Virus record (IMG/VR): IMGVR_UViG_3300012936_000050
Location: 1-40,199 of that record
Length of the DNA stretch: 40,199 nt
Reading direction: 5' to 3' (one strand)
DNA from: a virus
Below are positions 9,408-18,123 of the stretch, in pieces. Both the position numbers and the translations under genes were made by a program. Below the pieces are notes generated by a model. It was given only the letters and a program-made list of their open reading frames with translations, searched no databases and had not been told where the DNA came from. How positions within the stretch are numbered: position 1 is the stretch's first letter; each line of letters begins with the position of its first letter.

Positions 9408-12400
9408 ATGAACGATGCTAATTTAAATTACGAACAAAAATTTTTTATTGAACATTATGCCTTATCTGGCGTAGTTTCGATAGATGGTGGCTATGAAATA
9501 AATGAACAGCCCCTAAATGTTCTTGGTCATGGTTATTTTGATAGTCTCGTAAATGCACCCCTTCAAGGAAATTTTAATATAACCAGAAGCTTAATTACAA
9601 GAGACCCTTTACTAAATTATACAGGAGAATGTGGATTTAATGGAGGGATATACTATAATGGCACAAGCTTTGATTTTGTTAGTGGCTATTTAGATCAGTA
9701 TAGCGTAAATTGTTCAATAGGCTCCATACCAGAAGTTAATTCTTCCATATCAGTATATGGCAATATTGGAGGAAGATCTAGAACATTAGAAAAATCGAAA
9801 TATCAACCTTACGAAAGTAACTTTGCCACACATGAAACTGGAGAATTTTCTATATCAGAAACCGGATTAGTTACTGGAGTATTAACTACAGGCATTGCAA
9901 CTGATCCAGCAATAACGAAATTAAATCCAAAAGAAGGAGAAGACTATAAATGGATCGCACTTACTGGTGATCACCCTGTCCCCGCAACACCAGTCTTATT
10001 ACCTGAAGAAGAGGGAGAAATTATACAAATCCCAGATCAGGGATCGATAATTATATCTGGATTCGGCACAGAAAGTAATAGAGTACAAAGCTTTTCCTAT
10101 GACCTCACGATACCTAGAGAGCCAATATACGCGGTAGGCAAAGACAGACCGGTTCAAGTATCCACCATACCTCCATATGAAATTACGGCTAACATACTAT
10201 TACATATTGATGATTATGAGGCCAAAAATGTATTTGACTATTTAATCCAACCCCCTCAACCTCATGAGAAAGACTTATCAATTTTAGTCCAAAATTCAGA
10301 TAAAACATCTACAATTGGGCGCTATAATATCCCAAACGCTAGATTGGTTGCAGAGAATATAGCTGCTGCGGCAGACAGTCAACTAGAAATTTCTTTAACT
10401 TATAGAGGATATTTTAACTCCCTAGACGAAACACTTGTATCGGGAGCACTAAGTGGAGACTATAATATCCCAGTAGATTATTGGGAAGAACAATGTATGG
10501 AGCCAACCATACCAACCCACATTCCCCAAGCTCTGCCTGCGACAAACCACACTCAATTTTGCTTTACGGCAAATTGGCGTGGACACGTCATGGATCACGA
10601 CTATTATTTAGATGTTTCAAAAGAAGATCCATTTTTTAATAATGAGAATAAAGTCATTGATAGGCTTTTAATACCAAGTGATGGTAATGCAGGAGTCATA
10701 TATTCTAAAGAAATTTGTGGCTTAGAACCCGGAACGGTTTACTATTATAGAGTAAAAAGTACAAATGAAAAAGGAGAAGAATCTGCATACTCTAACGTTG
10801 TTTCAACGATCACTATTCCAACCGAAACAGTTATCACAGGAATCAGTGACTGTCAAGACTCTCCAAACTTCGGCTACAGAATAAATTGGAATTCAGTAAA
10901 AGGGGCGAGTGAGTACCTCATTGATGTCGCAGATAATGTAAATTTTTTAAATCCCATATATGATCGTCAATCCGTTTCATCAACCAGCTTTCTCGCCCAA
11001 AATCTCTCCGCGGGCAAAGTATATTACTCAAGAGTAACGTCAAAGAATACGTCAGGGGAAAGTGGATATTCAAATATAATTAATCATATTGTCCGTGCGC
11101 CAAAACCAAACAACCCAAGGGTTATTGACAGCGGTACAGACTTTATGCAAATTGCATGGGACGCTGTACCTTCTACAGATATTTATAAAGTTTCAGTTTT
11201 TATTGATGGAACGTCTTCACCAATTGATGGTTACAACAGAAAAGAAACAAATGATACCAGCATGGTAGTAAAAGGTCTTATTCCGGGAAATAAATACTAC
11301 TTTAAAATCTATGTTGAAAATGACTGCGGAGAAACCAGTGGAACCTCTCCTGTAAACCATACTGTACCTCCCGGAAAAGTTTCCAATGTTATCGCTGGAG
11401 CTTGTACTCTTTATGGTTTTAGAATATCATGGGATAATTTGCATGGAATAGATTCTTATGAAATTGAAGTAACTAAATCATTATATACAAACGGTGATCC
11501 AGATTTTTCTAAATCTATTCAAAATTATAATCCCGCCACGAGCAGTGTCAATTTTTTAGTTGTAACACAGTTAGAGGCTGGAACAAAATATTATTTCAGG
11601 GTAATTGGAAAAAATGAAGGGGGTAAAGGAATCTTTTCAAATGTAGGAGAAAAAACCACTATACCACTAGCTCCTTTATTAAATCCTGTTACAGAAAAAG
11701 ATCAAGATTCATTTAGAATAAACTGGCAAGCAGCAAAAGGAGCAGAATCTTATGAGGTGGACGTATCGACGAGAGCCAATAACTTTAATCCTAATCTAAC
11801 ACTTTATGATTCAAGACAAACTGAAGACCTCTTCATTGATGTAACGGGACTATCTGCAGGAGAAGAATATAAATTTAGAGTCAGATCAATTAATGATTGT
11901 GGAATTTCTAGCAGTTCGGACAGTAATGAAGAATGCGTAAAACCCTCAACTCCGACAAACCTATCTACATCTAATGTCACCACGGACTCCCTTACATTAT
12001 CATGGACTGCTGTTCCAGATGTAGACCGCTATCTTGTTAATGTATCTTCTCTCCCCGGAATGAGTCCAACTCTTCCAGACTATACAAACAAAGTATCAAA
12101 CTCAAATACTATAGAAATAACCGGACTAGAGCAAGATAAGCAATATTATTTCACTGTAAAATCTGTAAAAGACGATTGCGGCACAAGTCCCGCATCTAAT
12201 GTTCATACAGAAATTACCGCAAAGAAAACAAAATTTAAAGTAGCCCTACCTGCGACAGATTGTACCTTTTATGGCTTTACAGCCAACTGGGAATCAGACC
12301 CAGACACAGAGAGTTATGAGCTTAATCTTTCCACGAGCCCTACATTTGATTCTTTTATATCTCCGTATAACACAAGCTTTCGCACGACTAGTGATAAACA

Positions 12401-15400
12401 AGTTATATCCAATTTATCTGCGGGCACAAGATATTACTATAGGCTCAGAGGACATAATCAACACGGACACTCAGACTATTCTAGCACGATAACGATATTA
12501 ACGTTTCCAGCCGAACCTCAAGTTTCCATTAGTGAAGAAACCGCTACATCGTTCAAAGCTTCATGGCCCACGGTTAAATCTGCCACAGCATATGAAGTAG
12601 ATTTATCGAAAGATCAAAATTTTGCTACTTTTGTTGAGCCATATGAAGATTATCAAATCTTTACTAACGAAATCGTATTTTTGAACTTAGAGAAAGAGGT
12701 TCAGTATTATGTAAGGGTTAGGGCAAAAAATGAAGGGTGCGGAACAGGCAATAATTCTACCGCAAAAAGTGGGACAACGAAAGGAATACCTGAACCCCCA
12801 TCAGGACTAACAAAAAGCGTATGTACCCTCGACGGATTTACTGTATCTTGGTCTGCAGACCCCTTGGCGGATTCTTATAATTTAGTTGTATCTGAAGATG
12901 AATTTTTTAATGACTTTATCAGTCCCTATGATTTAGACTATCGGACAACAAATCTTTCAAGATCAATAACAGGCCTTGAAGCAGGTACAAAATACTATTA
13001 CAAAGTAAGATCTATTAGTCAATATGGAAATTCTCCATTTTCCCCAACCTCTTCCACAACAACTCCACCACCAGCGCCAACAGTTTCCATTGCGTCCAAG
13101 ACAGCAACTAGTATAACGGTTTCATGGAACGCAACAAAATCTGCGACAAAGTATGAAATAGATTATTCTGACGACAATGGAGTAACTTATACGACCATAG
13201 AAAATATAACTTTAACACAGCACACCATAACAGGGCTTGACGAAAATAAGGATTATAAAATTAGAGTAAGAGCAGGTAATGAAGATTGCGGTTTTGGTCA
13301 GAACTCTTCAGATAAAGATGGTTCAACAGGAGATATACCAGATACTCCGAGTGGGGTGAATACATCAAATTGTATCCAAGGTGGATTTCAAGTTAACTGG
13401 CAGAGTCAAAGTGGAGCGACTTCTTATGAAATAATATTGTACAAAGACGGGGTTCAAGTATTATCTGCCACTGCACCAGCCTCAGCAAACTCTCATAATT
13501 TTACTAATCTAGAAGATGGAACAGAATATACTTATAAAGTAAAATCAATCAATGAATTTGGAAGTTCCCCCTTGTCTCCAGCAGTTTCAGTGACTACAAA
13601 GCCTCCTGCGCCACAAAATATTTCTGTATCAAACTTATCAAGTAATGCATTTGATTTGAATTGGGATGCAGCCAAATCGGCCACAGAATATGATATTGAT
13701 ATTGCCACAGACTCAAATTTTAATAACATAGTCCAAGCACTATCTAGCACAACGAACTCCAAATCAATCAGCTCACTTACTGCCAATACTATCTTTTATG
13801 TAAGGATTAGAGGCGCAAATTCAAGCTGCGGAGAAGGGCCTTATTCAACAGGAAAACTTATTAAAACACCCCACACTACTCCATCAAAAATAACTTTATC
13901 TCCTGCTTCAGATTGTAGTTATAGCGCGACTCAAGGTTATGGGTTTACTGTCAACTGGCAAGCCGATCCTAGTGCAGACAGATATACAGTAGATATATCT
14001 GAGCAGAGTGATTTTTCCACCATAAAGCAAACTATTAGCACAAATCTTACAAGTCAAGCTTTTGTAGGGCTACTCGCAGGAACCCAGTATTTCTTTAGGG
14101 TACGGGGCGTAAACGACTCCGCTTCAGGAGAATACTCAGAGTCAAGCTCGAAAACAACCATACCTCCTGCGGTCACAAATCTTTCTACGTCGAATATTAC
14201 CTGTGCAGGATGTGTAGATATATCTTTTAATGCAGCTTTAGGGGCCTTAAGTTATGATTTATATATTGCAACAGATAGCGCATTTGCTGCGCTATTGTCA
14301 AATTATGACCCTAAAAATTTAACATCAACTTCAATACAGGTATGTGGATTATCTAGGGGTACGAGATATTATTTAAAAGTAATAGCAAAAAACGATTGCG
14401 GAGAGGGTCTAGAAACGACAACTTCTTTCGTTACCCCTCCTAATCCTACAACCGCAAGGCCCGCTTCGACGATAACCGCTAATCAGTTTGTGGCAAACTG
14501 GGATCAATCTACTTTGGCAACGCATTATTTTATTGATGTTGCTACGGATAGTGCGTTTTCTAATATTTTAAATAGTTATGATAAACTAAGAGTCCCTACT
14601 ACATCTAAAACTATAGAAGGGTTAACTCAAAGCGTATACTACTATAGAGTATATGCCGCCAATGAATCTGGGTATTGCCAAGCTTCTAACACTCAAGTCG
14701 TACAAATGGTGTTGGGTCCGACAACTACATCCCCCGCTTCCAACCTAACGAAAGACTGCAGCATTGAAGGTGGCACGAGCAGCAGTATTGGGGCCGGCTT
14801 TACTGCAAATTGGACCAGAGACCCTGCCGCAGATGGATATTACTTAGATATTAGCAATAATGCAGGATTCAATAGTTTTATAGATGGCTTTGATGGCAAA
14901 AAAATCGAGGGCTCGACAAGCAATAGTGCGTTAGTTACAGGTGTGGCCACAGGAAAGATTTTTTATTATAGAGTCAGGAGCTATAATGACTCTGGAGAGT
15001 CTGTAAATTCAGATATTCGAGAAGTGCTCACTTTACCATTTAGACCTCTTTTAACTCCAGAAACAAATATTGGAGCCGAATCTCTTCAAATTAATTGGGT
15101 GCCAGTGTTTTCTGAAAGCCTAAGTTCTACATCACAGCAAGCTTCATCATATAAAGTAACCTATTCACTTAATGCAAATCTTAGTAACCCAATAAAACAA
15201 AATGAAGTCACTACTTCGTCAAGCTATACAATGTCTCAATTATCTGCGGGTAAAACTTTTTATTATCAAGTGATTGCAACTAATGCCTCAGGGGATAGCT
15301 GTGAATCACTAATTAGGTCTGTATCCACATCTAAAGCTTTACTTAAGCAAACAGAAGAATTAATTTTAAAACAAGATGGGTCTGCTATTCTTCTTGAATC

Positions 15401-15410
15401 AGGCAATTAG
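9408..15410 (+). CDS. Tail-tube-like / distal tail protein fused to about 17 fibronectin III domains, 2000 aa
   Basis: Residues 1-355 resemble phage tail tube proteins and align by eye with the 340-aa product of 22706-23728: SGYLDQYSVN (92-101) matches MYLNSFSVN, and REPIYAVGKDRPVQV (237-251) matches RQPIYVVGKRHPVEV at the same residue numbers. Residues 365-1975 hold about 17 FN3 domains, seen from the repeating W near strand B, Y-DV/Y-I-V strands, GL-G-YY-RV strands and Pro-rich linkers. A short tail (KALLKQTEELILKQ) ends the protein. Directly after the tape measure gene is where distal tail and hub proteins lie, so I infer a tube-capping domain that projects a long FN3 arm, perhaps for weak host-surface binding. 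The start is the first ATG after an in-frame stop at 9399; I see no Shine-Dalgarno site. The FN3 array is secure, the tip role inferred. Confidence 0.82.
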   Translation: MNDANLNYEQKFFIEHYALSGVVSIDGGYEINEQPLNVLGHGYFDSLVNAPLQGNFNITRSLITRDPLLNYTGECGFNGGIYYNGTSFDFVSGYLDQYSVNCSIGSIPEVNSSISVYGNIGGRSRTLEKSKYQPYESNFATHETGEFSISETGLVTGVLTTGIATDPAITKLNPKEGEDYKWIALTGDHPVPATPVLLPEEEGEIIQIPDQGSIIISGFGTESNRVQSFSYDLTIPREPIYAVGKDRPVQVSTIPPYEITANILLHIDDYEAKNVFDYLIQPPQPHEKDLSILVQNSDKTSTIGRYNIPNARLVAENIAAAADSQLEISLTYRGYFNSLDETLVSGALSGDYNIPVDYWEEQCMEPTIPTHIPQALPATNHTQFCFTANWRGHVMDHDYYLDVSKEDPFFNNENKVIDRLLIPSDGNAGVIYSKEICGLEPGTVYYYRVKSTNEKGEESAYSNVVSTITIPTETVITGISDCQDSPNFGYRINWNSVKGASEYLIDVADNVNFLNPIYDRQSVSSTSFLAQNLSAGKVYYSRVTSKNTSGESGYSNIINHIVRAPKPNNPRVIDSGTDFMQIAWDAVPSTDIYKVSVFIDGTSSPIDGYNRKETNDTSMVVKGLIPGNKYYFKIYVENDCGETSGTSPVNHTVPPGKVSNVIAGACTLYGFRISWDNLHGIDSYEIEVTKSLYTNGDPDFSKSIQNYNPATSSVNFLVVTQLEAGTKYYFRVIGKNEGGKGIFSNVGEKTTIPLAPLLNPVTEKDQDSFRINWQAAKGAESYEVDVSTRANNFNPNLTLYDSRQTEDLFIDVTGLSAGEEYKFRVRSINDCGISSSSDSNEECVKPSTPTNLSTSNVTTDSLTLSWTAVPDVDRYLVNVSSLPGMSPTLPDYTNKVSNSNTIEITGLEQDKQYYFTVKSVKDDCGTSPASNVHTEITAKKTKFKVALPATDCTFYGFTANWESDPDTESYELNLSTSPTFDSFISPYNTSFRTTSDKQVISNLSAGTRYYYRLRGHNQHGHSDYSSTITILTFPAEPQVSISEETATSFKASWPTVKSATAYEVDLSKDQNFATFVEPYEDYQIFTNEIVFLNLEKEVQYYVRVRAKNEGCGTGNNSTAKSGTTKGIPEPPSGLTKSVCTLDGFTVSWSADPLADSYNLVVSEDEFFNDFISPYDLDYRTTNLSRSITGLEAGTKYYYKVRSISQYGNSPFSPTSSTTTPPPAPTVSIASKTATSITVSWNATKSATKYEIDYSDDNGVTYTTIENITLTQHTITGLDENKDYKIRVRAGNEDCGFGQNSSDKDGSTGDIPDTPSGVNTSNCIQGGFQVNWQSQSGATSYEIILYKDGVQVLSATAPASANSHNFTNLEDGTEYTYKVKSINEFGSSPLSPAVSVTTKPPAPQNISVSNLSSNAFDLNWDAAKSATEYDIDIATDSNFNNIVQALSSTTNSKSISSLTANTIFYVRIRGANSSCGEGPYSTGKLIKTPHTTPSKITLSPASDCSYSATQGYGFTVNWQADPSADRYTVDISEQSDFSTIKQTISTNLTSQAFVGLLAGTQYFFRVRGVNDSASGEYSESSSKTTIPPAVTNLSTSNITCAGCVDISFNAALGALSYDLYIATDSAFAALLSNYDPKNLTSTSIQVCGLSRGTRYYLKVIAKNDCGEGLETTTSFVTPPNPTTARPASTITANQFVANWDQSTLATHYFIDVATDSAFSNILNSYDKLRVPTTSKTIEGLTQSVYYYRVYAANESGYCQASNTQVVQMVLGPTTTSPASNLTKDCSIEGGTSSSIGAGFTANWTRDPAADGYYLDISNNAGFNSFIDGFDGKKIEGSTSNSALVTGVATGKIFYYRVRSYNDSGESVNSDIREVLTLPFRPLLTPETNIGAESLQINWVPVFSESLSSTSQQASSYKVTYSLNANLSNPIKQNEVTTSSSYTMSQLSAGKTFYYQVIATNASGDSCESLIRSVSTSKALLKQTEELILKQDGSAILLESGN
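10503..15330 (+). repeat. Array of about 17 FN3 domains in two cysteine-marked types
   Basis: Each unit is about 85-110 residues. Type A units carry a Cys just before strand B (CTLYGF, CTFYGF, CTLDGF, CIQGGF), or close to it. Type B units lack that Cys but have one near the end (NDCG, DDCG, EGCG, EDCG, SSCG). Read from the N-terminus the order is A A B A B B A B A B A B A B B A B. The amino-acid pattern is conserved while the DNA has diverged, so the array looks old rather than recently amplified. Confidence 0.8.
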
Positions 15411-15419
15411 TGTAATATA
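15410..15419 (+). promoter_or_regulatory. GTGTAAT box before first fibre gene
   Basis: GTGTAATATA overlaps the last base of the preceding TAG stop and lies 7 bases before the ATG at 15427. There is no Shine-Dalgarno site, so a transcript starting here would have almost no leader. The promoter role is inferred from the recurrence of the box. Confidence 0.55.
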
Positions 15420-15426
15420 ATATGTT

Positions 15427-16200
15427 ATGGCTGATTCCAAAATTACAGAACTCCCAAACCTTTCATCTCCAGCCGGAGATGATGTGTTCCCTATCGTAGA
15501 TGTCTCGCAAGATAAAACTTCTAGGATGACTCTGACCAGCCTTGAAGGCGCAATTTTTCAAGATGGTACAGAAGACATAGATATACTTTCTGGATCTTTC
15601 TCTGACGCACTTTTTGATAATGACATCCAGATTAACGGTACTGGAAATGTAATCACAACCTTACTAGGAAAAATCAATGCAAATACCACCAGTATAACCA
15701 ACCTAGATGGATCATTCGTCACATTAAATACCGCTCAAGATATTACAGCATCAAAGGTTTTTGATGAAGTTGCAGGCTTTAAAAAGGCTGTAAAAATCGG
15801 AGGGAGTTTGGAGTCTGCAACTATTGCCGCAGGATCCAATGGATTTGTCGAAATTAATGGAGAAATCGGAAACACTTCTCTTTATGCAAATCATGATATT
15901 GTTGCTTTTTCAGATGCCTCAGTTAAAGAAAATGTAAGGCCTATAAGTAGTCCTATACAAAAAATAAAAATGCTAAAGGGGAGAATGTATACTCGTAATG
16001 ACGCGACAGATACAGAAAAGCAAAACATGGGACTGATTGCCCAAGAAGTAAATGAAGTTGTTCCGGAAGTTGTTGCAACACTTTCTGACGGCAAAATGGG
16101 AGTTGCTTATCAAAATCTAGTTGCGCTTTTAATTGAAGGAATAAAAGATCAACAAAAACAAATTGATAACCTTAAAAAACAAATTGAGGAAAAAAAATGA
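15427..16200 (+). CDS. Tail fibre protein with C-terminal S74 chaperone domain, 257 aa
   Basis: The N-terminus (KITELPNLSSPAGDDVFPIVD) is a variant of an anchor motif found in four fibre proteins of this window, probably the virion attachment part. A short beta-rich shaft follows (residues 50-160). Residues 160-257 match the peptidase S74 / intramolecular chaperone family: FSDASVKENV, MGLIAQEVNEVVPEVV, VAYQNLVALLIEGIK and a terminal coiled coil. In this family the domain drives trimer folding and cuts itself off, usually at a Ser-Asp bond; S162-D163 with K167 is the candidate site. The stop overlaps the next ATG by four bases. The family is well supported; the receptor target is unknown. Confidence 0.88.
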   Translation: MADSKITELPNLSSPAGDDVFPIVDVSQDKTSRMTLTSLEGAIFQDGTEDIDILSGSFSDALFDNDIQINGTGNVITTLLGKINANTTSITNLDGSFVTLNTAQDITASKVFDEVAGFKKAVKIGGSLESATIAAGSNGFVEINGEIGNTSLYANHDIVAFSDASVKENVRPISSPIQKIKMLKGRMYTRNDATDTEKQNMGLIAQEVNEVVPEVVATLSDGKMGVAYQNLVALLIEGIKDQQKQIDNLKKQIEEKK

Positions 16201-16805
16201 CCCTGCCAACTTCTGGACCAGTCAGCATTGGGGATGTAATTGCTGAGACTGCGCACTGCAAGGGCTCATTATCAAATCAAGGTCAATTTATATCTGATGA
16301 AAAGAGACGACAAAATGAAATTATTGCGCCAAACTTTAATGAAATTTTTGATCAATTTGGCAGCGTTATTCCATGGAAAGATGTTGGCATTAAGGAGTTT
16401 CACGCCTTAGATGGATATAAAGATAATAACTATTTAATTGCTGATGGGGTAGACGGAAAACTTGCGCACTCAGAAAGATCAACAGATACCGAGGCTAAGG
16501 CTATTACAACATCCAATGGCTTTTTAATAAGGACAGATGACAAAACGGGTGCGGAGACAATAATCAAGCATGAAAATTCTAATAATTTAAATGTAGAAGA
16601 TATATTTTTGTTTGCAGAGTTCTGTAGAGAATTCGGAACACCAGATAATCCAGTTTATTTTTTATTTACAAACAGAGGCACAATAGTTAATCTGCACAAA
16701 GAAGCTCACCTCTGGCCAACCAACTCTAAGGTTTATATACTAAATGCAGACCTAGGGTCATGCACTAACCCCTCCTTAAATCAAGGGCTGCACGAGTTGA
16801 TATGA
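16197..16805 (+). CDS. Fibre/adhesin-like protein with SGP-type anchor, 202 aa
   Basis: The start overlaps the previous stop (ATGA) and has a Shine-Dalgarno site (TTGAGG) about 8 bases upstream, so it is translated as part of the operon. The N-terminus (LPTSGPVSIGDVIAE) resembles the SGP-I-L-DI-E leader common on phage tail tip and fibre proteins. The rest looks paralogous to the next gene: NNYLIADGVDG compares with GYYLITDGTST, and YFLFTNRGTIV with SLVFINNGKIF, but the glycine-rich end is missing. It may be a short baseplate or fibre-adaptor subunit, or a partner of the next protein. No enzymatic motif is visible. Confidence 0.7.
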   Translation: MTLPTSGPVSIGDVIAETAHCKGSLSNQGQFISDEKRRQNEIIAPNFNEIFDQFGSVIPWKDVGIKEFHALDGYKDNNYLIADGVDGKLAHSERSTDTEAKAITTSNGFLIRTDDKTGAETIIKHENSNNLNVEDIFLFAEFCREFGTPDNPVYFLFTNRGTIVNLHKEAHLWPTNSKVYILNADLGSCTNPSLNQGLHELI

Positions 16806-17881
16806 CAAGGATAAGTTTACATGAGCTTGCGGGAGAAGACTCGCCCCAATCGGGAATTTCTTTTGCTCGTATAAGGGGTGAGGTAGGAGGACTAGATAAT
16901 ACAGAATTATTATCATCCAATGACTTATCACTGAATACTATACAACAGCAATTTAAGGCAATAGATGAATTTGGCCAAATGCTTCCAGAATTTAATAATG
17001 CATTCCCTATCATTGAAAAAGTATCGGAATATATTTCTATTGATGCAAATCCCGGATATTATTTAATTACAGACGGCACCAGCACAAGCCCAACAACAAT
17101 TACGGGCGTCGCAGATGGTTATTTTGGCACTGATGATGGAGACACCATAGTAACTGATGATGAAGATGGAAATACTTCTTTAGTAAATACCATTGTAGTT
17201 AATAATGCAGAAACATCAGATATTAATTTAAAGTCTTTATTGCTACAAGCGCGCGGAGAAACTACAGAACCGGAGTCTCTTGTTTTTATAAATAATGGTA
17301 AAATATTTTCTTCAGGGATGGAGCAGTATTGTCTCTTTCATGAAAGAATTAGAAATATTCCTGCAATCTCTACTGGTTATCGCTGGATTGAAGGTAGCAA
17401 AATTAAAATTATAAACAACGGCACAATAATTGGATGCGGTGGAGACGGCGGATCTATTTTACATAGACAAGGCAGTTCGGGGGGAGACGCGATAGAAATA
17501 TTTGCCCCAATAACCATTGAAAATAATGGCTTTATTTTTGGTGGAGGCGGCGGTGGGGCAGGAACGTTTTATGGTAATGGAGGAGGTGGAGGGGCAGGCA
17601 AAATTATAGGCAAAGGTGGTGCGGGGTCATTTACCGAAAATAATGGCAATAATGGTTCTGAAAACTCTGGAGGTAGTGCAGGAACACCAATTGATAATAG
17701 TTCAGCATTCGGGACTCAAGTTAATGCAGGCTCCGGAGGTTCGCTGGGTAGTCCCGGTATGGGAAATATTTTATATAATGGAGGCAGTGCGGGCAAGGCA
17801 GTGCAAACGAATAATTTTCAATTAGGAGGTCTCTCCAGAGGAGTTTTTATGACATCTAGTATTAAGGGCGAAATTTTATGA
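16802..17881 (+). CDS. Glycine-rich adhesin-like tail fibre tip, 359 aa
   Basis: The gene overlaps the preceding one by four bases (ATGA). Residues 1-60 carry a divergent anchor (SPQSGISFARIRGEVGG); residues 60-210 are beta-rich and paralogous to the previous protein; residues about 212-330 form a glycine-rich region with repeated GGGGGAG, GNGGGGGAG, GKGGAG and GGSAG runs. Such regions occur in phage adhesins, where in T-even gp38 they fold as polyglycine-II helices displaying variable receptor-binding loops. I infer a receptor-binding tip. The next ORF starts within the last four bases. Confidence 0.75.
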   Translation: MTRISLHELAGEDSPQSGISFARIRGEVGGLDNTELLSSNDLSLNTIQQQFKAIDEFGQMLPEFNNAFPIIEKVSEYISIDANPGYYLITDGTSTSPTTITGVADGYFGTDDGDTIVTDDEDGNTSLVNTIVVNNAETSDINLKSLLLQARGETTEPESLVFINNGKIFSSGMEQYCLFHERIRNIPAISTGYRWIEGSKIKIINNGTIIGCGGDGGSILHRQGSSGGDAIEIFAPITIENNGFIFGGGGGGAGTFYGNGGGGGAGKIIGKGGAGSFTENNGNNGSENSGGSAGTPIDNSSAFGTQVNAGSGGSLGSPGMGNILYNGGSAGKAVQTNNFQLGGLSRGVFMTSSIKGEIL

Positions 17882-18111
17882 TACATGCTTTTTCATGTAA
17901 AAAGAACTTTGTTCATGGAGCAATAGTTTGCGAACACAAAAGGCCTAGAACCGATCTATTTGAGTCCATTCCTATACCTAACCAAGATATTAAAATTATA
18001 GTATTAGACGACGCAGAATATGATAATTTATGGGAAGAATGTATTAGGTCTCCGTATATTGGCACAAAACCTAAATTCCGTATAAAAGACAATAAGCTGT
18101 CTAAGGTGTAA
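17878..18111 (+). CDS. Small protein in fibre operon, 77 aa
   Basis: The ATG overlaps the previous stop by four bases, and AAGGG about 10 bases upstream can serve as a Shine-Dalgarno site. The protein is soluble-looking: a Cys-containing N-terminus (HAFSCKKNFVHGAIVCEHK), a hydrophobic strand (IKIIVLDD), a W-containing helix (NLWEECI) and a basic end. I recognise no family. Small genes directly after adhesin genes often encode fibre chaperones or minor tip proteins, but nothing in the sequence proves that here. Confidence 0.65.
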   Translation: MIHAFSCKKNFVHGAIVCEHKRPRTDLFESIPIPNQDIKIIVLDDAEYDNLWEECIRSPYIGTKPKFRIKDNKLSKV

Positions 18112-18115
18112 TTTA
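18106..18115 (+). promoter_or_regulatory. GTGTAAT box before S74 fibre gene
   Basis: GTGTAATTTA overlaps the stop of the 77-aa gene and lies 8 bases before the ATG at 18124. No Shine-Dalgarno site is present. The promoter role is inferred. Confidence 0.55.
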
Positions 18116-18123
18116 TATTAGTC

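Noticed and set aside
9398-9424. ATG at 9398 as start of the FN3 protein
   Set aside because: It is in a different frame and meets a stop after seven codons; the long frame begins at 9408.
10503-15330. The repeat rhythm might suggest a CRISPR array or tandem DNA repeat
   Set aside because: Periodicity is in the protein (about 255-330 bases per FN3 domain) and the DNA copies are highly diverged, with no constant short repeat.
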